From Branchiostoma belcheri (lineage: Eukaryota > Chordata > Leptocardii > Amphioxiformes > Branchiostomatidae): a stretch of 64,000 bases of DNA. How positions within the stretch are numbered: the first letter of the stretch is position 1; each line of letters begins with the position of its first letter. The DNA lies in contig NW_017802713.1 of NCBI RefSeq assembly GCF_001625305.1, positions 2,380,794 to 2,444,793 of the forward strand. The letters are read 5' to 3'. Under the pieces are notes generated by a model. The model searched no databases. It was not told the origin of the DNA and saw only the letters and a program-made list of their open reading frames with translations. Made by a program: the position numbers and the translations under genes. Shown piece after piece: positions 32,607 through 46,000 of the stretch.

Positions 32607-34402
32607 TCAGAGAACCAATCTACAATCCACACGTTTCATTTTCTCCAAGACGAATTGGTCTGCACGGAATGGGAGCATCGGAGACAATTTCTAGAAGAAG
32701 AGTAGAGAAAGCTACATATTAATGTGCGTGCTTTGCTTCATATGCGCATATCTTTTTGCAGCTCCAATACTAACAATACATGTATAATACTATAACAGAG
32801 GAAAGCAAACGTTCGCCGTTTCCCCCTAAATTTTACATCTGAAACTAAATTTCACGCACCAGGTGATACTATTGAGTTTAATTGAGAATATCCTTGTAAC
32901 AATACACAAAGAACACAAAAACTAGAAGTAGATAATTTACCTTTAGTATAGTACTGTGGCGAATGTAGCCGGCAGCCATTTTCCTTGTCCTTGGTGCTGA
33001 ATCGCCTTCATGTAAATTAACCACGCTATTTTACCAATTTACCGCCGTCCTAAAGAGTTTAACACCTTACCAAGGCTTCCTTTTTGCGACTTTATGTTTT
33101 TCCAGTTTGCTACCGATTTAATTATCGTCACCTTGACCAAAACAATGCTCAGAAAACCCCGTAGTTTTACGTGTGAAATTCGGCCAAACAATAACAAAGT
33201 TAACTATGCTAGTGTTCTGCTGCCCTCTTCTTGTTCTGACTCCCTTGTGCGGACACCAAAAAGTAGGTGATCAACAGAGCCCGAGTTACCAGTAAGTACT
33301 GTATTTTACATGACCAGTTTTCAACTCTGGGTGGAAACGTTGTAGAGCTATATTTTGAAGTGAGAGCTAGACAATTTTACGGTGCGAACCGGGTTCTTGG
33401 TGGACGTTGCCGTATATATATGGGGGAGGGGGGTGTTTCAGTTGTCATAGCGACGCTCTGTAAACGTTCGAAGCGTTGCGAAGAACGTCAAAATTCTTGG
33501 AGGTCTGTGTAAGAGTTACAGGAACCCAAAATACTTATCAGAAGTCTGAAATGTTTGATTTCTTGTTTGTGACAATATGTTTTTCTCTGTTGATGTAGGC
33601 ACTTCACTTGGAAGGTCCTTTCGTGCCTTGTCATGATCAGAGAGCCGAGAGTTTGTCAATTGGCATCATAAAATTGATTTTTTTCTACATCGTCAAATGG
33701 TTATCCCAGGGAGGCTGACAATTTAAGGTGTAATATCTTTTGTCTTCGTTATCCTCCGTGTCCATTTTGATACCCTTATGTGTCCTGAACAACAGTTTAT
33801 TGATTCAATTAATGGTAATGATAATGTTTGCTATCATTCACATTGTCACATTGCCATATTTCTAATTGGTAGACTCAATTGAAATAGTTTAATGGTCCTC
33901 ATAGCACAACCTTTCTTATTATTACTGTAAAGTTGTAATTTCTCTCTAGTACGTTGTACTCTGTACATTCGTGCATTTATCCCCCCGGGAATGAACATGC
34001 AATAAATAAAAGTTTCAGTTATACCATGTCCGCCCGTCGAAGCGCCGCCTACATTCATGTATATCACATCTTGTCCGTTATAAGGAAGTTAAAGATATAT
34101 ACAAACATCATATGAAAAAGACACACGCATGTGAATTTGACAACATTTGTGAAAGGCGTCCATTTGATTTCATTTATTTAATTTTTATTGGTATTATAAC
34201 AATACAAAACACGTGGTGTCGTGGCCTACACACAAAACATTACAGAACACATAATACTATATATATACTGAAAATAATTAGTCCCTACCTATCACAAAGA
34301 AGACAATAAATTCACTCTAAAAACAGCATAATCAAATACAGTCTAACTACTAATGCCAGTCCATTTCCATCGTCCGGGACGTCGACTGATTTTCTTGCCA
34401 TC
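32607..34402. other. Intergenic stretch without recognised gene
   Basis: The start (AGAGAACCAATCTACAATCC near 32610) resembles the LRR-unit flank (25731). Single TCCTTGGTGCTGAATCGCC near 32990 echoes the MAO-intron minisatellite core. 34150-34310 looks like a retroposon end in minus orientation (TTATTGGTATTATAACAATA). No supported gene. Confidence 0.45.
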
Positions 34403-34743
34403 CTAGTTATTACACGGGGAAACATCTATGAAAACCGACTGACGAACTAGCAAATTGTCTCTTCTGTCTTTGGTGTTAGTCAATGTCCTCCCCAATTTCC
34501 CCCGAAATGGAAGCTGCTTCATGGGGATTTCCTCCAAACCGGGCGCCGATGTCTTGTCAATGTTCTCCCAGGCCACAAGCCTCCTGCCCCCGCTGCCAGC
34601 CCGTGCCTGTACGGGTGGTGTCCTGACATCCACCCGACCTACAGGTACCACGGCCAGCACACACGTACGTACGGCCACGATGACCCTCTTCTTGGGCCAC
34701 GTTCCGGTTCGACTGATTTTCTTGCCATCTTGACTATTACACG
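34403..34743 (-). repeat. Duplicated C-terminal tail segment of GPCR A
   Basis: Downstream of the GPCR A stop, the minus strand repeats the tail-coding sequence: VIVAVRTCVLAVVPVGRVDV, RTPPVQARAGSG, LVAWENIDKTSAPGLEEIP. The flanks CACGGGGAAACATCTAT and GACTGACGAACTAGCAAA occur at both copies. It is a partial tandem duplication of the terminal coding part plus 3' UTR, still open in frame but outside the gene's reading frame end. Confidence 0.75.
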
Positions 34744-34773
34744 GGGAAACATCTATAAAAATCGACTGACGAA

Positions 34774-37700
34774 CTAGCAAACTGTCTCTTCTGTGTGCTC
34801 TGTGGTGTTAGTCAATGTCCTGCCCATTTCCCGCGAAGCTGCTATGGGGATTTCTTCCAAACCGGGCGCCGATGTCTTGTCAATGTTCTCCCAGGCCACA
34901 AGCCTCCTGTCCCCGCTGCCAGCCCGTGCCTGTACGGGCGGTGTCCTGACATCCACCCGCCCGGCTGGTAGTGCAGTCAGCGCACACGTACGTACGGCCA
35001 CGATGACTTTCTTTGCTTCCTCCCGGAACGCCCTGTTCAGCCCGCTGTAGATGAAGACGTTGAGGATCCCGTTACACCCGTACAGCCACAGCAGGGCGAA
35101 CTCCACGTCAGGGTGGGTCGGGTACTCCAACATGTGCTGCCAGACGGCCAGGGCGCAGTACGGCACCCACGTCAGGCAGAACGCGAAGGTGATGGCGGCC
35201 GTCGTCTTGGCGCCCTGAAGCTTTAGAATGAATGAAGACCTTTATTGTACCCACTGGATTAAGTACAGGTCACAACAAAAGGATGGAATACAGATAACGT
35301 TACATATATATATACATCGTTAAGTAGCTATAATTGAGTAATTAAGTAAATTCGGTTTCTTCTCGTTTCTTAGTAATGGCAAAAAGGTAAGAACAGGTAT
35401 GTTTCAATATAGAAGGTTTGTCTAAGCTCATTAGAAATATATAAATTTATCTGTACAGCTTAGATATATGAAGAAGGGGAACATAGATTGTATCAGATTA
35501 TAAAGATCTACTCTCTCTTTGTTGTATAGTTTATATTCTGTTACAAAATGTTTCTCATCTTCCATTCTTCCTAGATCACAGTACCGACATATTCATTGTT
35601 CTAGGGGAGAGCGCACTCTTTCTAAACTTTGTTTATACTTATAAAACTCTAATTAACGTTAAATCGTGATAATTAGACTTATTTCTTTTCACCTTGTCTT
35701 CCGTAGCCTTCGGGTTGTAGTGGTAGATGTTCTTGAGATGACGCAGGGCGACGGCGTACACTTTACAGTGCAGCACGCCCACCACCAGGACTACAGAAGC
35801 CAGGAACGCGATGGCGAACCCCAGTGGAACCACTCCGCCGAAGTCCAGAGCACACAGCATGGCGTTGGGCAAGTAGCGAAACCTACAGGAACGAAAATTA
35901 ATGGAGCCATGTAACTTGTTGTTTTGTTGTTTATTTATTCGCAGTTTAATTAAAAATAATAACGTTAAATACATAAGCAAGTATACATGAATATCAATGA
36001 GATATAACAGTGCAAGGAAAGCCGATATACTAAACGCCTCCCTTTTAATATCAACCTACAAAAAAAACTAATTCAATCAATTAAACAAAAGTTGGGTAAT
36101 AGATATAATAAATGGGAAAAATTGTGAGAACTAAGCACAATGTAGAAGAATACAGTAATCTTATAACAGTAAATTGAAAGTTTTGTCGTCAAAAATGAAC
36201 TGATACCTCCGTGAACTATCGGAAGTATCTATTTTTAGTAACAGTGCCAGATAGTGAAGCGACCAGAATAGGATTGAACCGGAGCTAGAATATCTGTATC
36301 TCTATATCGGTGGTATAACCGCACTTCGGTGAAACACATCAGCTTCAGCCTCTCGGCGTAACACATGTACATCACCTTCGCATGCATGCGGCGCGGCGTC
36401 AGCTGGCTTTATCACACCGAACGACCTGTTGCACCTGACATTTTTTACATCTAATTGCAGGAGTTGTTCAACGCCATCTAGGATTCCAGTCTGAAGACTC
36501 ACCTCCCATCGCCGAAGATGGAGACAGCGAAGCTAACAGCGGGGAGAACCCAGGCCGCCGTTATCATGGCCGTGCACAGCTTCGGGCCCATGATGCTCTG
36601 GTACCTTTTCATACAGAGACAGAGACACCGTTGTTGGGTGATGAGATAACCTTTTCTGGGACCTTTGACCTAATCCACTGTCAGTGTGCTCGATGTGTCT
36701 AGAGTTTGAAAATAGCTACAGAAAATAGCGACATCATAAACGTTGTTGAACAGGAAATTATACCTATATTGCGCTAAGTTTACTACCAACTATTACAACA
36801 TCCATTTATCGCTGAAACAACTCTGAATTGTACAAATGGTTTTGATTCAGTGGGAACACATAAAAGGAATGAAATACTTCACTGCATCAAAGTAAAAGTC
36901 AAAACTGTACAATAAATCAGAGTCCTGTCTTGTCTCCTCTCTTCATATTTATCTGCCATCCACATTTTTGCCCATTTTTGGCATGTTGACCACTGTCAAA
37001 ATTTCTTGTTTTTTTTTCAAAATCAGACGAAAATCAATGCGCGCGTTGATGTCATCCATAAAATTAAAATTAACTTGCTGTGGCCTAAAAAAAAGAAACA
37101 GGAAGTCTTACTTCATGGCGTGGACGATGAGGATGTACCGATTGACGGCCAGGCCGACCAATGAGAGAGTAGAAGCCAGTGCGCAGACGCTGGAAAAGTA
37201 TGTCGTCACCTACAAGGTCAAAATTCAGGAAAAATAACAAAATTACAGTAAGAAACAAAAACGTTTCTGTCAAGACAGAATTTTTTACCAAACTAGGAAT
37301 GCCTAGACCCTACCTATTTCTTCTAACCCTAAAAGTCTCCAGACTTGAACAAAAATCTCAAGGAAAAAAGGTATTCAATAATATTATAACATCACTCGTT
37401 TAAAATCCTTTTTCCTTGAATATAATGGTTCCCAGTGCTTGCTGCGAAACGCAACTGTAACGCCAACTCTTAAATAGCCATTATTATTTTAATCTTACAA
37501 CATTTCATGACTAGACATGCTGACGGCACACTCATGTTATATCAACGTAATTTATGCCGCAACGCAGAGGGCAAATACAGGACAGGACAATATTCATTTT
37601 CACTTGAGTTACATGTAAGTGAGGAAATTCATGATAAGTGCCTTTCCCAAGGGCGCAAGATACATGTAGGTGGCATATCACTTATCAGGACTCGAACCCG

Positions 37701-38793
37701 GGGCCTCTTGGTTCGAGCACTCTGCCGTTACGCCACACGACCCCATAATAGCCATTAAATAACATCATTAAGACACATTTCACAGAATCCATGGTTACTA
37801 TTTGTGACTCTGTCCCGATAATTTCTTTGGCAAATTATATGCCCCATCTTGGCAATAACCATAATTTAGATGCCATACTGTATTCTAGTGACCGCGTAAC
37901 ACCTCGGACAAATCATGTACTGTATTTCTCTAATCTGCGTAATGTTTGTACCATGGAACGGCATATTTGCAAGACGACGCACTTGGATACAGCATACACA
38001 ATGTAGTGCCGTATGATGTTGGAATAAATTAGGCCGAGCGTTTCGAAACATACAGAATATGTTGCTTAGAAGTATCGTATTCAAGCTGATGTGTTACGCC
38101 GAAGTGGGTTATACCAGCTATACAGATGCAGACAGATATTCCTAGATGACTAACCTTCATAAATGTATACAGAATGTTAGAGCTTTCTAATCTGAAATTG
38201 TCATCTCGTCTCTAGCTTTGCTAAATTCAATGGGGTAGATCCCACGAGACAAAACCCCCTCCCATTTCGTGGAAAGGACACCATCCTAGTTTGTACCCAC
38301 ACAACCTGTAGAGCCTTAGTGTGGAATAATACGATTTCTCGTACAACGAGACAATCGCAGATCCGACACAACTATTTCCTTTAAAAGTCTTGCAGCTGAA
38401 TATTGTACGACAAAACCACAACAATGCGTCTGTCCTCAATTTGCAGTCGTATGTCTATCGTACGATGTACGCTTTACTCACCATACAGAGCGTCTGTCCG
38501 TACGTCCAGTGGCCTGTCCAGGCCGGCCGGACGCTGAAGGGGATGACCAGGAGACCCGGTAACATGTCGGCGCACGCCAGGGAGACGGTCAGGTAGCCCG
38601 TGTAGTTCCTCAGCGCCGCGGACCTCAGGATCACCACCACCACGAAGACGTTCCCCAGGACGAGCCCCAGCCCGATCAGGCTGACGAGCGTCGCCTTCAG
38701 CTCGGCGGGGAGAACCGTGAGCCAGCCCGCCTCGGCCGGTGAGGTGTCCGTCGCCGTACCGTTCGTATCACCTGCCAGCCCGGTCCCGTTCAT
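34774..38793 (-). CDS. Class A GPCR A (orphan)
   Basis: Five exons: 38793-38482, 37209-37112, 36604-36503, 35882-35693 and 35220-34774, phases 0, 2, 2, 0; total 1149 bp, 382 residues. N-terminus MNGTGLAGDTNGT has two sequons. TM1 carries GLVLGNVFVVVVILR and TM2 LACADMLPGLLVIPF. Cys103 can pair with Cys181. TM3 ends in NRY (127-129) in place of DRY; TM6 has CLTWVPY; TM7 has N288-V-F-I-Y292 in place of NPxxY. Position 3.32 (18 residues before R128) is Ser, so the aminergic Asp is missing, and 7.43 is Gly, so it is not an opsin. The tail is about 80 residues with many basic and Thr positions. Class A membership is firm; the ligand is not inferable. Tandem paralogue of 40666-46449. Confidence 0.87.
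35221..35300 (-). mobile_element. LINE-type 3' end in GPCR A intron
   Basis: GAATGAATGAAGACCTTTATT then GTACCCACTGGATTAAGTAC and AGGTCACAACAAAAGGATGG. The same end occurs at 40222-40290, 40430-40505 and 45965-46030, each with AAGACCTTTATTG-like and AAGTACAGGTC-like parts. It abuts the acceptor of the last GPCR A exon. Confidence 0.5.
36290..36440 (-). mobile_element. 3' end of the CR1-like LINE (dead on arrival)
   Basis: ATATCTGTATCTCTATATCG then GGTATAACCGCACTTCGG and GCGGCGCGGCGTCAGCTGGC match the reverse complement of the 3' end at 9995-10088. It lies in a GPCR A intron. Confidence 0.7.
36740..37085. mobile_element. Harbinger-like MITE (CACAGCAAG type), right half
   Basis: Ends GATGTCATCCATAAAATT then AACTTGCTGTGGCC followed by TAA. 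The interior from about 36740 matches 47060-47420. No left TIR was found. It lies in intron 2 of GPCR A, ending 27 bp from an exon. Confidence 0.7.
37549..37745 (-). mobile_element. tRNA-derived SINE (main family)
   Basis: Minus strand: GTGTGGCGTAACGGCAGAGT and GGTTCGAGTCCTGATAAG, then CTTGCGCCCTTGGGAAAGGC. Located in intron 1 of GPCR A. Confidence 0.75.
38085..38128 (+). mobile_element. Very short 3' end of the CR1-like LINE
   Basis: AAGCTGATGTGTTACGCCGA then AGTGGGTTATACCAGCTATA and CAGATGCAGACAG, matching the tail at 10025-10085. Confidence 0.6.
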
Positions 38794-39391
38794 GATCCCA
38801 GCTAGGCTATCCTACACTTCAGCACCGAAGCCTTCCCAATGTCCAACGATGGTTGGAAATGCACATTTATATACCCTTTCCTCACACGTTATAAAATCTT
38901 TTCTTTCGCGTGTTACACAACGTGGTATATCGTTTGATTGAAAATCCATCGAGGGCCTATAATATGCAACTCTTCAAAAGGAATGGCCAGGAGAAGAAAA
39001 CAATCTGCCCTTTCAAACTGTTGATTCCATCAAGTCTACCGATTGTGGTTAATAACTCAATCTTGTTTCAACTCACAGCGATCGCATTTTGTGTGATGCC
39101 GCAAATTAAAATTCAATTATTTTCGATGGTTGCATAATAATAGAATTATTCCTGTGAATCACACGTTCGGTAATCTTGTCATGGCTCAAAGAAAATGACA
39201 TGATTGCGTGTTTTGAAAACGTTGATGAAACACTCTATATGACTGAACAATCGTCCATTAATTCTACTTATGCAATGATACAATGATGTTTTGTAAGAAT
39301 CTTATCTAAAGGTTCAGATGGATTCGAGTACCTAGCAGGTCTCAGTGTTGTGAAAGTGATCTCGAACCAGTTTAGCTCACTGAAGAACTAA

Positions 39392-39780
39392 GGCCATGTT
39401 GATTTGATTATATATGGATGACATCCGCGCGCGCATGAATTTTCGGCCGTTTCAAAAAAAAAAAGTTTTCAACCATACTGTAAATCGTACAAAACAGTTG
39501 CAAAATGAGCAAAAATATACCGTAAGTTACCAAAAAAACCATACCAATGTCGTAGAATGCCAAAATCAAACGAAAAAAGACGAAATTGTAAAGAAATGAA
39601 CTTAAAGACTAGATTATTCGCCAAACCATATTCTGTCCCATTTGTTCAACCCTCATGACCACGTAGATTTCATAATGAAAACAACTTTTTTTTTTGCAAA
39701 ACTTTTTTTTTTATTCGCACGCGCGCATCAATTTTGGGGTTCCCGGAGGATGTCATACATATAATCAAATCAACATGGCC
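39392..39780. mobile_element. Harbinger-like MITE (CATGTTGATTTG type)
   Basis: GGCCATGTTGATTTGATTAT start and mirrored end, TAA duplications on both sides. The interior is the inverse of the copy at 4297-4666, including the long stretch with ATTTTCGGCCGTTT. Confidence 0.83.
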
Positions 39781-39869
39781 TAATCTTCTATTGGTCGTGA
39801 CAGAGAAGACAGACGTTAATTGAGCAGTGGACCACAGCTTAACGTCCCATCCTAAGGACTGCGACCCTA

Positions 39870-40205
39870 AACAGTAGCGTGCGTGTTAGGTGAGCGACAT
39901 CAGCCCTTAGGAATAAAGGCACTTTACACACCTTTCCTCACTTCGCTCAGGTGAAAGTATTGTATTGTCCCGTGTTGGTGGCGGCATTAATATAAGTTTA
40001 AAAAAACTTGCTTGAGTGTGCCCTCACCACGTCTTGTGATTACATGTTGGAATATATAAAAAAAGTGCCAGTGCTCAAAGTAACAGTGCCAGTGTTTGGA
40101 CACAGTATCAACGATAACCCGAAAGGCCCGGTGGGTGTCTGGGGATCGAACCCGGGACCTCTTGGTTCCGAGCCGATCTTTTTACTATTACGCCACACGA
40201 TGCCA
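39870..40205 (-). mobile_element. SINE remnants between the GPCR genes
   Basis: 40130-40205 is a minus-strand SINE head (GGTTCGATCCCC and GTGTGGCGTAATAG). 39910-39990 contains the family tail (CAGGTGAAAGTATTGTATTG and GTGGCGGCATTAATAT). Confidence 0.55.
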
Positions 40206-40221
40206 GATAGAGACTAAATAA

Positions 40222-40600
40222 TAAATGAAAGACCTTTATTGTACGTTTATGCTCTAACAAGCTAAGTACAGGTCGTCATGAATGGACAAGGAAAAGGATA
40301 CAGCAATGATACTTAAACTATACATACTAATGTGATCTACTATTTACATGTTCAACTTCTTCTCGCTTCTTGACGCAGTTATAGGCGTACGAGGATATAG
40401 AACTAATGACACATGGTTTGTCAAGTTTTAATGAATGAATTAAGACTTTTATTGCACATTTCTGCCACACTTGGCTAAGTACAGGTCACAACAAAACAAG
40501 ATGAACGGACACTGTTAACAGATACAAAATTAACTAACTATCGTTATATACATTCAACTTCTGCTCGCTTTACAGTTATTGTAGAAATAAAGGTACAGAT
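40222..40600 (-). mobile_element. Two LINE-type 3' ends in tandem
   Basis: 40225-40400 and 40430-40600 each carry AGACCTTTATTGTACG-like or GACTTTTATTGCACAT then AAGTACAGGTC. They lie just past the GPCR B stop codon. Confidence 0.5.
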
Positions 40601-40665
40601 CTGTTTTTCGATGGGGTGGTTTGTCCAGTCGCATTAGGAATATGAATTTTTGATAGCGAGGTGAC

Positions 40666-42992
40666 TCAAAGTCCAGTTTGGTGTGGTCCAAACTCGCTGA
40701 TAATGTCCAGCTCTCTGACAATGTCCAGTTCTTTCATGAGGATGTCCTCCTTGGTTTGTGTTGGAGTGGTGTCGACTGTTCGTGCGCTGGAACCGGTGAT
40801 GCCAGAACGGGCTTGTGGGGAGGGCGATGTGATGGCGTCCTCTCTACGGGGCCCGGTGGCTTCATTCAGGCACTGCAGCACGGAGGTACAGAGGGAGGCG
40901 AGCAGCTTCTTGGCCTGTTCACGGAACGCCCTGTTCAGCCCGCTGTAGATGAAGACGTTGACGATCCCGTGGCAGGGGAAAAGCCACAGCAGGGCGAACT
41001 CCACGTCAGGGTGGGTCGGGTACTCCAACATGTGCTGCCAGACGGCCAGGACGCAGTACGGCACCCACGTCAGGCAGAACGCGAAGGTGATGGCGGCCGT
41101 CGTCTTGGCGCCCTGAAGCTTTAAAAGAGAGATAGATTTTTTTTCACGCGCACCGTTTGAAATACACTTCAGTTTCTATTTGTCACAAAGAAGCAGCTAT
41201 GTCAATTTAGCTGAATAGACCGATCCAGAGTGTACATCACAATTAGCAATTAGCGGTTCGACCAATGAGAGAGTGGCTTCATGTTCGTAAAATATTTGCA
41301 TATTTATGTTTTGACGGAGGTGGGCGGGGCTTAAGGATCGGTCTATTGAGTTGTGACCGTCAGACATAACATCAATCTGTTATACTTACACCAATAAAAT
41401 ATTACCTCGCACACTTGCTAAACGTTGTATACACTTATAAAACTCTACTTAATTATAAAGTTAAATTGTGATTTATTTCTTTTATTTCTTTTTACCTTGT
41501 CTTCCGTGGCGTGAGGGTTGTAGTGGTAGATATTCTTGAGATGACGCCGCGCCACTGCGTACACTTTACAGTGAAGAACGCTCACCACAAGGACCAGGAC
41601 TGCGACGAAAGCGATGCCGCAAGCCAGGTCAATCGGCCCGGCGAAGTCAAAAGTGCAGTGCGCAGCGTTGGGTAAGAAATGGTACCTGGAAAGAAAAATA
41701 ATTATAAACTAGAAAGGTAACATTTGCAAAGCAAATGCATAATGTTTACCTTCGCATATGGTCTGCTCTGCTAATTCTTACTCAAACACGTTCATAAATG
41801 GTGACAGAAGTCTAAATTCCTCCTACAATAAAATTGCAACATTACGTAACCCAACAGTTACCATGGTGACAATGAAAATGAGTTTGGAACGGAAGAAGAA
41901 ACAGAGCAACAATATATCCTTCGGTAAACATAACTAAGGAAAAAATTATATTTTTATCCGCTAGATCTAATAATAATATATTAATATTGTGAAAATCAAG
42001 CTAGCAATCTCTTGCATCGTACCTACATTTGTAGGAGGGATGTAATAAAATATCATGAAAAATGTGATTTTCCTGAGGCAGCATAATAATGGCCACCGTA
42101 TGTGGTCTATCCCATACATCCCATGCATTTATATCCCCAATTATCCTTTACTGTGTTTTCATGCTGTTGCCAGGCTACATTACAGGCTTTAACTCGTACC
42201 CTCAAGGCAGCTCAAAATAAAATGATAAGAATAATGAACTGTGATATATATATATATATATAGGAGAAAAAATGTCAGTACATCCCCGAAGGTAGAGCTT
42301 CATTTGGAAGTTTAAATCAGGTTATGTTTTATTGCAAATTCGTGCCCGGAGGCTAATTGCAAATCATAAACATACAACAGTATTGAAACAGATTATATTA
42401 TTATACAATAGTATCTACATGATGAAAAATACTTGACTAAAACTATAGCTATGTCTGAAGGGTTTGACTTCTCTTTTGTAAACCATGGAAGACGTAATGT
42501 CCCACCTTTTCTAAAATTTGTGGGTTTTGGGAAGTTAACAGAAAAATAGTTTTTTCATTGTCTGTAAGTTTGAGAAATTGGGATAAATTGTAGAAGTTTG
42601 AATATACCAGACGTGATGTACTGTGCCTAAGGTTTGCTCGTTCTCTCACAAGCAGTGAGAAATACCGTACGTGCTTGGCTGCCATCACAGAGGGGGATGT
42701 CCACAATAGAACACTTAGGAACAGTACGAAACTGACAGTGCCGGGCACGGCATACATGTATGCTAAACAGTACCCTACCAAATTGTGTTCGCCTGCTGAA
42801 TGACAATAAATGTTAATTAATGTTATAACAGAATTTGTGATATACTAGTGATTTGCTAGGATTTGTGACTTATTATTAATTCTTATTTGTAATGTGTAAT
42901 GCTTAAGTCATGATAATATTTGAAGGACATATTTGTGTACAGAAACCGCAATTCAGCACTGGTGCTACAACGTTTTTCTAATATTGAATAAA

Positions 42993-43028
<36 letters not shown>

Positions 43029-46000
43029 CTCTCCAACAACGTGCAATCACAGAGAAACATCGTCTGAGAAAACCTCACCTTTTGTGTTCGAAGATTTTGG
43101 TAGAGAAGCTGAGGACAGGCAGGATCCAGGCAGCACCAATCATGGCGACGCACAGCTTCGTTCCTATGATGCTCTGGTACCTTTTGAATATTATAGAAAA
43201 TAGACATCTATAAGAAAAACCATCAAGTCTACTAGACACTGTATGTGCTATTTAGTAGATTAGATGGAAAGTCATGTCTAGTGATTAAAACATTCAGAAG
43301 ACCGGATGGAATCCTAGTTCAGCACCAAGGACGGAGTATGGAGTTGTATTGGAGATACCACTTTAAATTCGCTGACGACCAAACTGTTTGCCTCAATTGT
43401 ATAATATGGAAGGTAGTACAACACAAAGTGGTAACGCACTCAACTAGCTCATACTTATTTTTGAATGAAAGGGGCTTAATAATATCCTTATAGTTTGGTA
43501 CAATTCGGCACTATAAAGACACTATCCTTTCTGGTATCTCCATCAATCGCTCAGGTTGAAGATCTCGTTACAAGAATACAACAAAAAGTGTCTGTTCCTT
43601 GTTCTTCGTCAGAAGAACCAAGTGGACATTCGATAAGGCCCAATGAATACTGATGAAAAATTTTCAGTCACAGATGAAGCGATGTGTCTTTTGTAAGCCA
43701 ACGTAGTCATGGTAGTAAAACATTTCAAAGAATAAGTCAGGGAATCAGACACTGGACAAGTCCATTTCTAAAAGCATTCTTACTCAAACACATTCATATA
43801 TATATCTAGTGACAGTAGTCTACACCCCTCCTTATATAACCCAACACCAGTTACCATGGTGAAAGACGGTCTGGTTCAGGTCATTGACCAGGTCAGTGTT
43901 TGGAACAGAAGAAGAAACAGATCAAAAACAATAGTTTTTCCTTCGGTAAACGGAAAAAGGACGGCACACGTGAAGCCGTGGAAGTCTTACTTCATGGCGT
44001 GGACGATGAGGATGTACCGGTTGACGGCGAGGGCGACCAGGGAGAAGGTAGACGCCAGGGCGGAGACACAAGAGAAGAACGCTGTCAGCTGTAAGAAACA
44101 AGAAACTTTAACTTTAAAAATGTCACAGAATACTAAATGTTTAGCCAGTACATGAACACAGTCTTTTAAAGATAAAAAAACAGCTTCCAGTTTAATTCCG
44201 GACTTCCAGTTTAATTTGGGACTAATTCCCATATCTCAGCAACCTTATAATACATCTAGATGGGCCAATATCATAAACTATAAGTAAAAATAATGTAAGA
44301 AATGTGTAGACGTATCAGCCATTGAGGACCCCTTGGGGATTAACCTGCAGAATTCTGCAGAATTCTGAGAATTGCAGCCAGAATTCTACAGAATTGGGTT
44401 AATCCCCATATGCTACATATTTTTTCGGTAAACATATTGTTTTTACTCAATTTCCTCTTCTCCAAACACTAACCTCTGACCTGGCCAATGACATGATTTG
44501 TTGATGTCTGTCACCATGGTGACTGGTGTTGGGTTACATAATGTTGCAAACTTCATGGTCTGCTCTGCTCCTGTCACCATATATATATTAGTAGTACATG
44601 TATGTGAATATGTTTGAGTAAGAATTAACAGGGCAGACCATGTCCGAAGGTAAACATTATGCATTTGCTTTGCAAATGTTACTTCTCTAGTTTTACATAA
44701 TTTTCACCTATGGTTTACAATATTATCCCATCTAGATGTACACAATGTACGGTTGCTGGGACATGGGAATTATTTCGGAATTACACTGGAAGTCCGGAAT
44801 TAAAGTGGAGGCCTAGGATTACTCAACTAGTAGGAAATTTCATCCTTTCAAAATCTTCGAACATATGGCAAGGTGGTCTTACGGTTAGGGTTGTTGACTA
44901 AAAATCTAAACGTTTTTGGTTTGCATGTATCACTATAGCAGGCAGATGTCTGTATATGATCTTTATTACTTTTGTCAGAAGGTTATGTGTTTAGGTACAC
45001 CATACATAGGGGTTGCTGTTTTTTTCAATCGGTTATAACTTTGGGTGTACGTGGTGCATGTATCTGTATGATATTTGGTAGGTAGGATGAGGTTGGGAAA
45101 AAGAAGGTCAAGGTCAATTTCGTGTACTCTAGCGGTTGTGTAAGGTACTGTATCGGGGTACATTGGTATGTTATCTCGTGCTGTGGACGTGCTATGGTCT
45201 TGATTTTTGAGGGGGACATAGATGTTTGGGCAGTAAGTATCTGGCGTGGTTTTCAGCGAAATAGAAGTCATCGACCTCTTGTTATTATTATGATATCTGC
45301 ACGCATGGCGACGGCAGATTTTATTACAAAGAGCTACCGCTCACGTATTAGTTCTTTTAAGAACATCTATGCCTACACACATACGTTAGACGCACTCATC
45401 AAACCAATGCACGCTAAAAAACAGGCAAAGTCAGGCAGAGATCTGAGCTTTATATGGGGAACTACAAAAGACAATATATTTCAGACCCTCCCGCTATTTT
45501 CCGTTATGGACTTCAGGGACCCTCCTCATAGAGTCTCAAGAATAACAAAAATATGACCGAGAATTACAACTAGTATATCGTCAAAAGCGCGCTATCACAA
45601 AATAAGCGTATTCTAGAGCATTGGCCCTTCTACAAATATTTGCGATTGCTACCCAGATAATTCGGATTAAGATATGGACATATAGGTTTTATAATTCCCT
45701 ATAGCAAAGGATCACTAGTTTTGCAGACCAAAAGGTGTGTTAATTCAACACCTATCATACATACATGTACAAAACATAAGCCGATTAGGACAACCTCAGT
45801 CGCTGCACAAAATCCATTAAAGCATGCGTAAGGAGTGATTAAAATAGGATTCCGTGCAGTGAATGTTCGAACCTCTACCCTGGTTCCCTGGTTTTGTCAT
45901 GCAAGGATTATAAAATACGATATCGATTCACGCAATTTCAAATGCTCTTTCTTGGTGTGCATATAATGAATGAATAAAAGACCTTTATTGTACGTTTGCG

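Noticed and set aside
45122-45556. 144-codon frame as a gene
   Set aside because: Intronic and antisense to GPCR B, overlaps repeat sequence, no recognised family or splice context.
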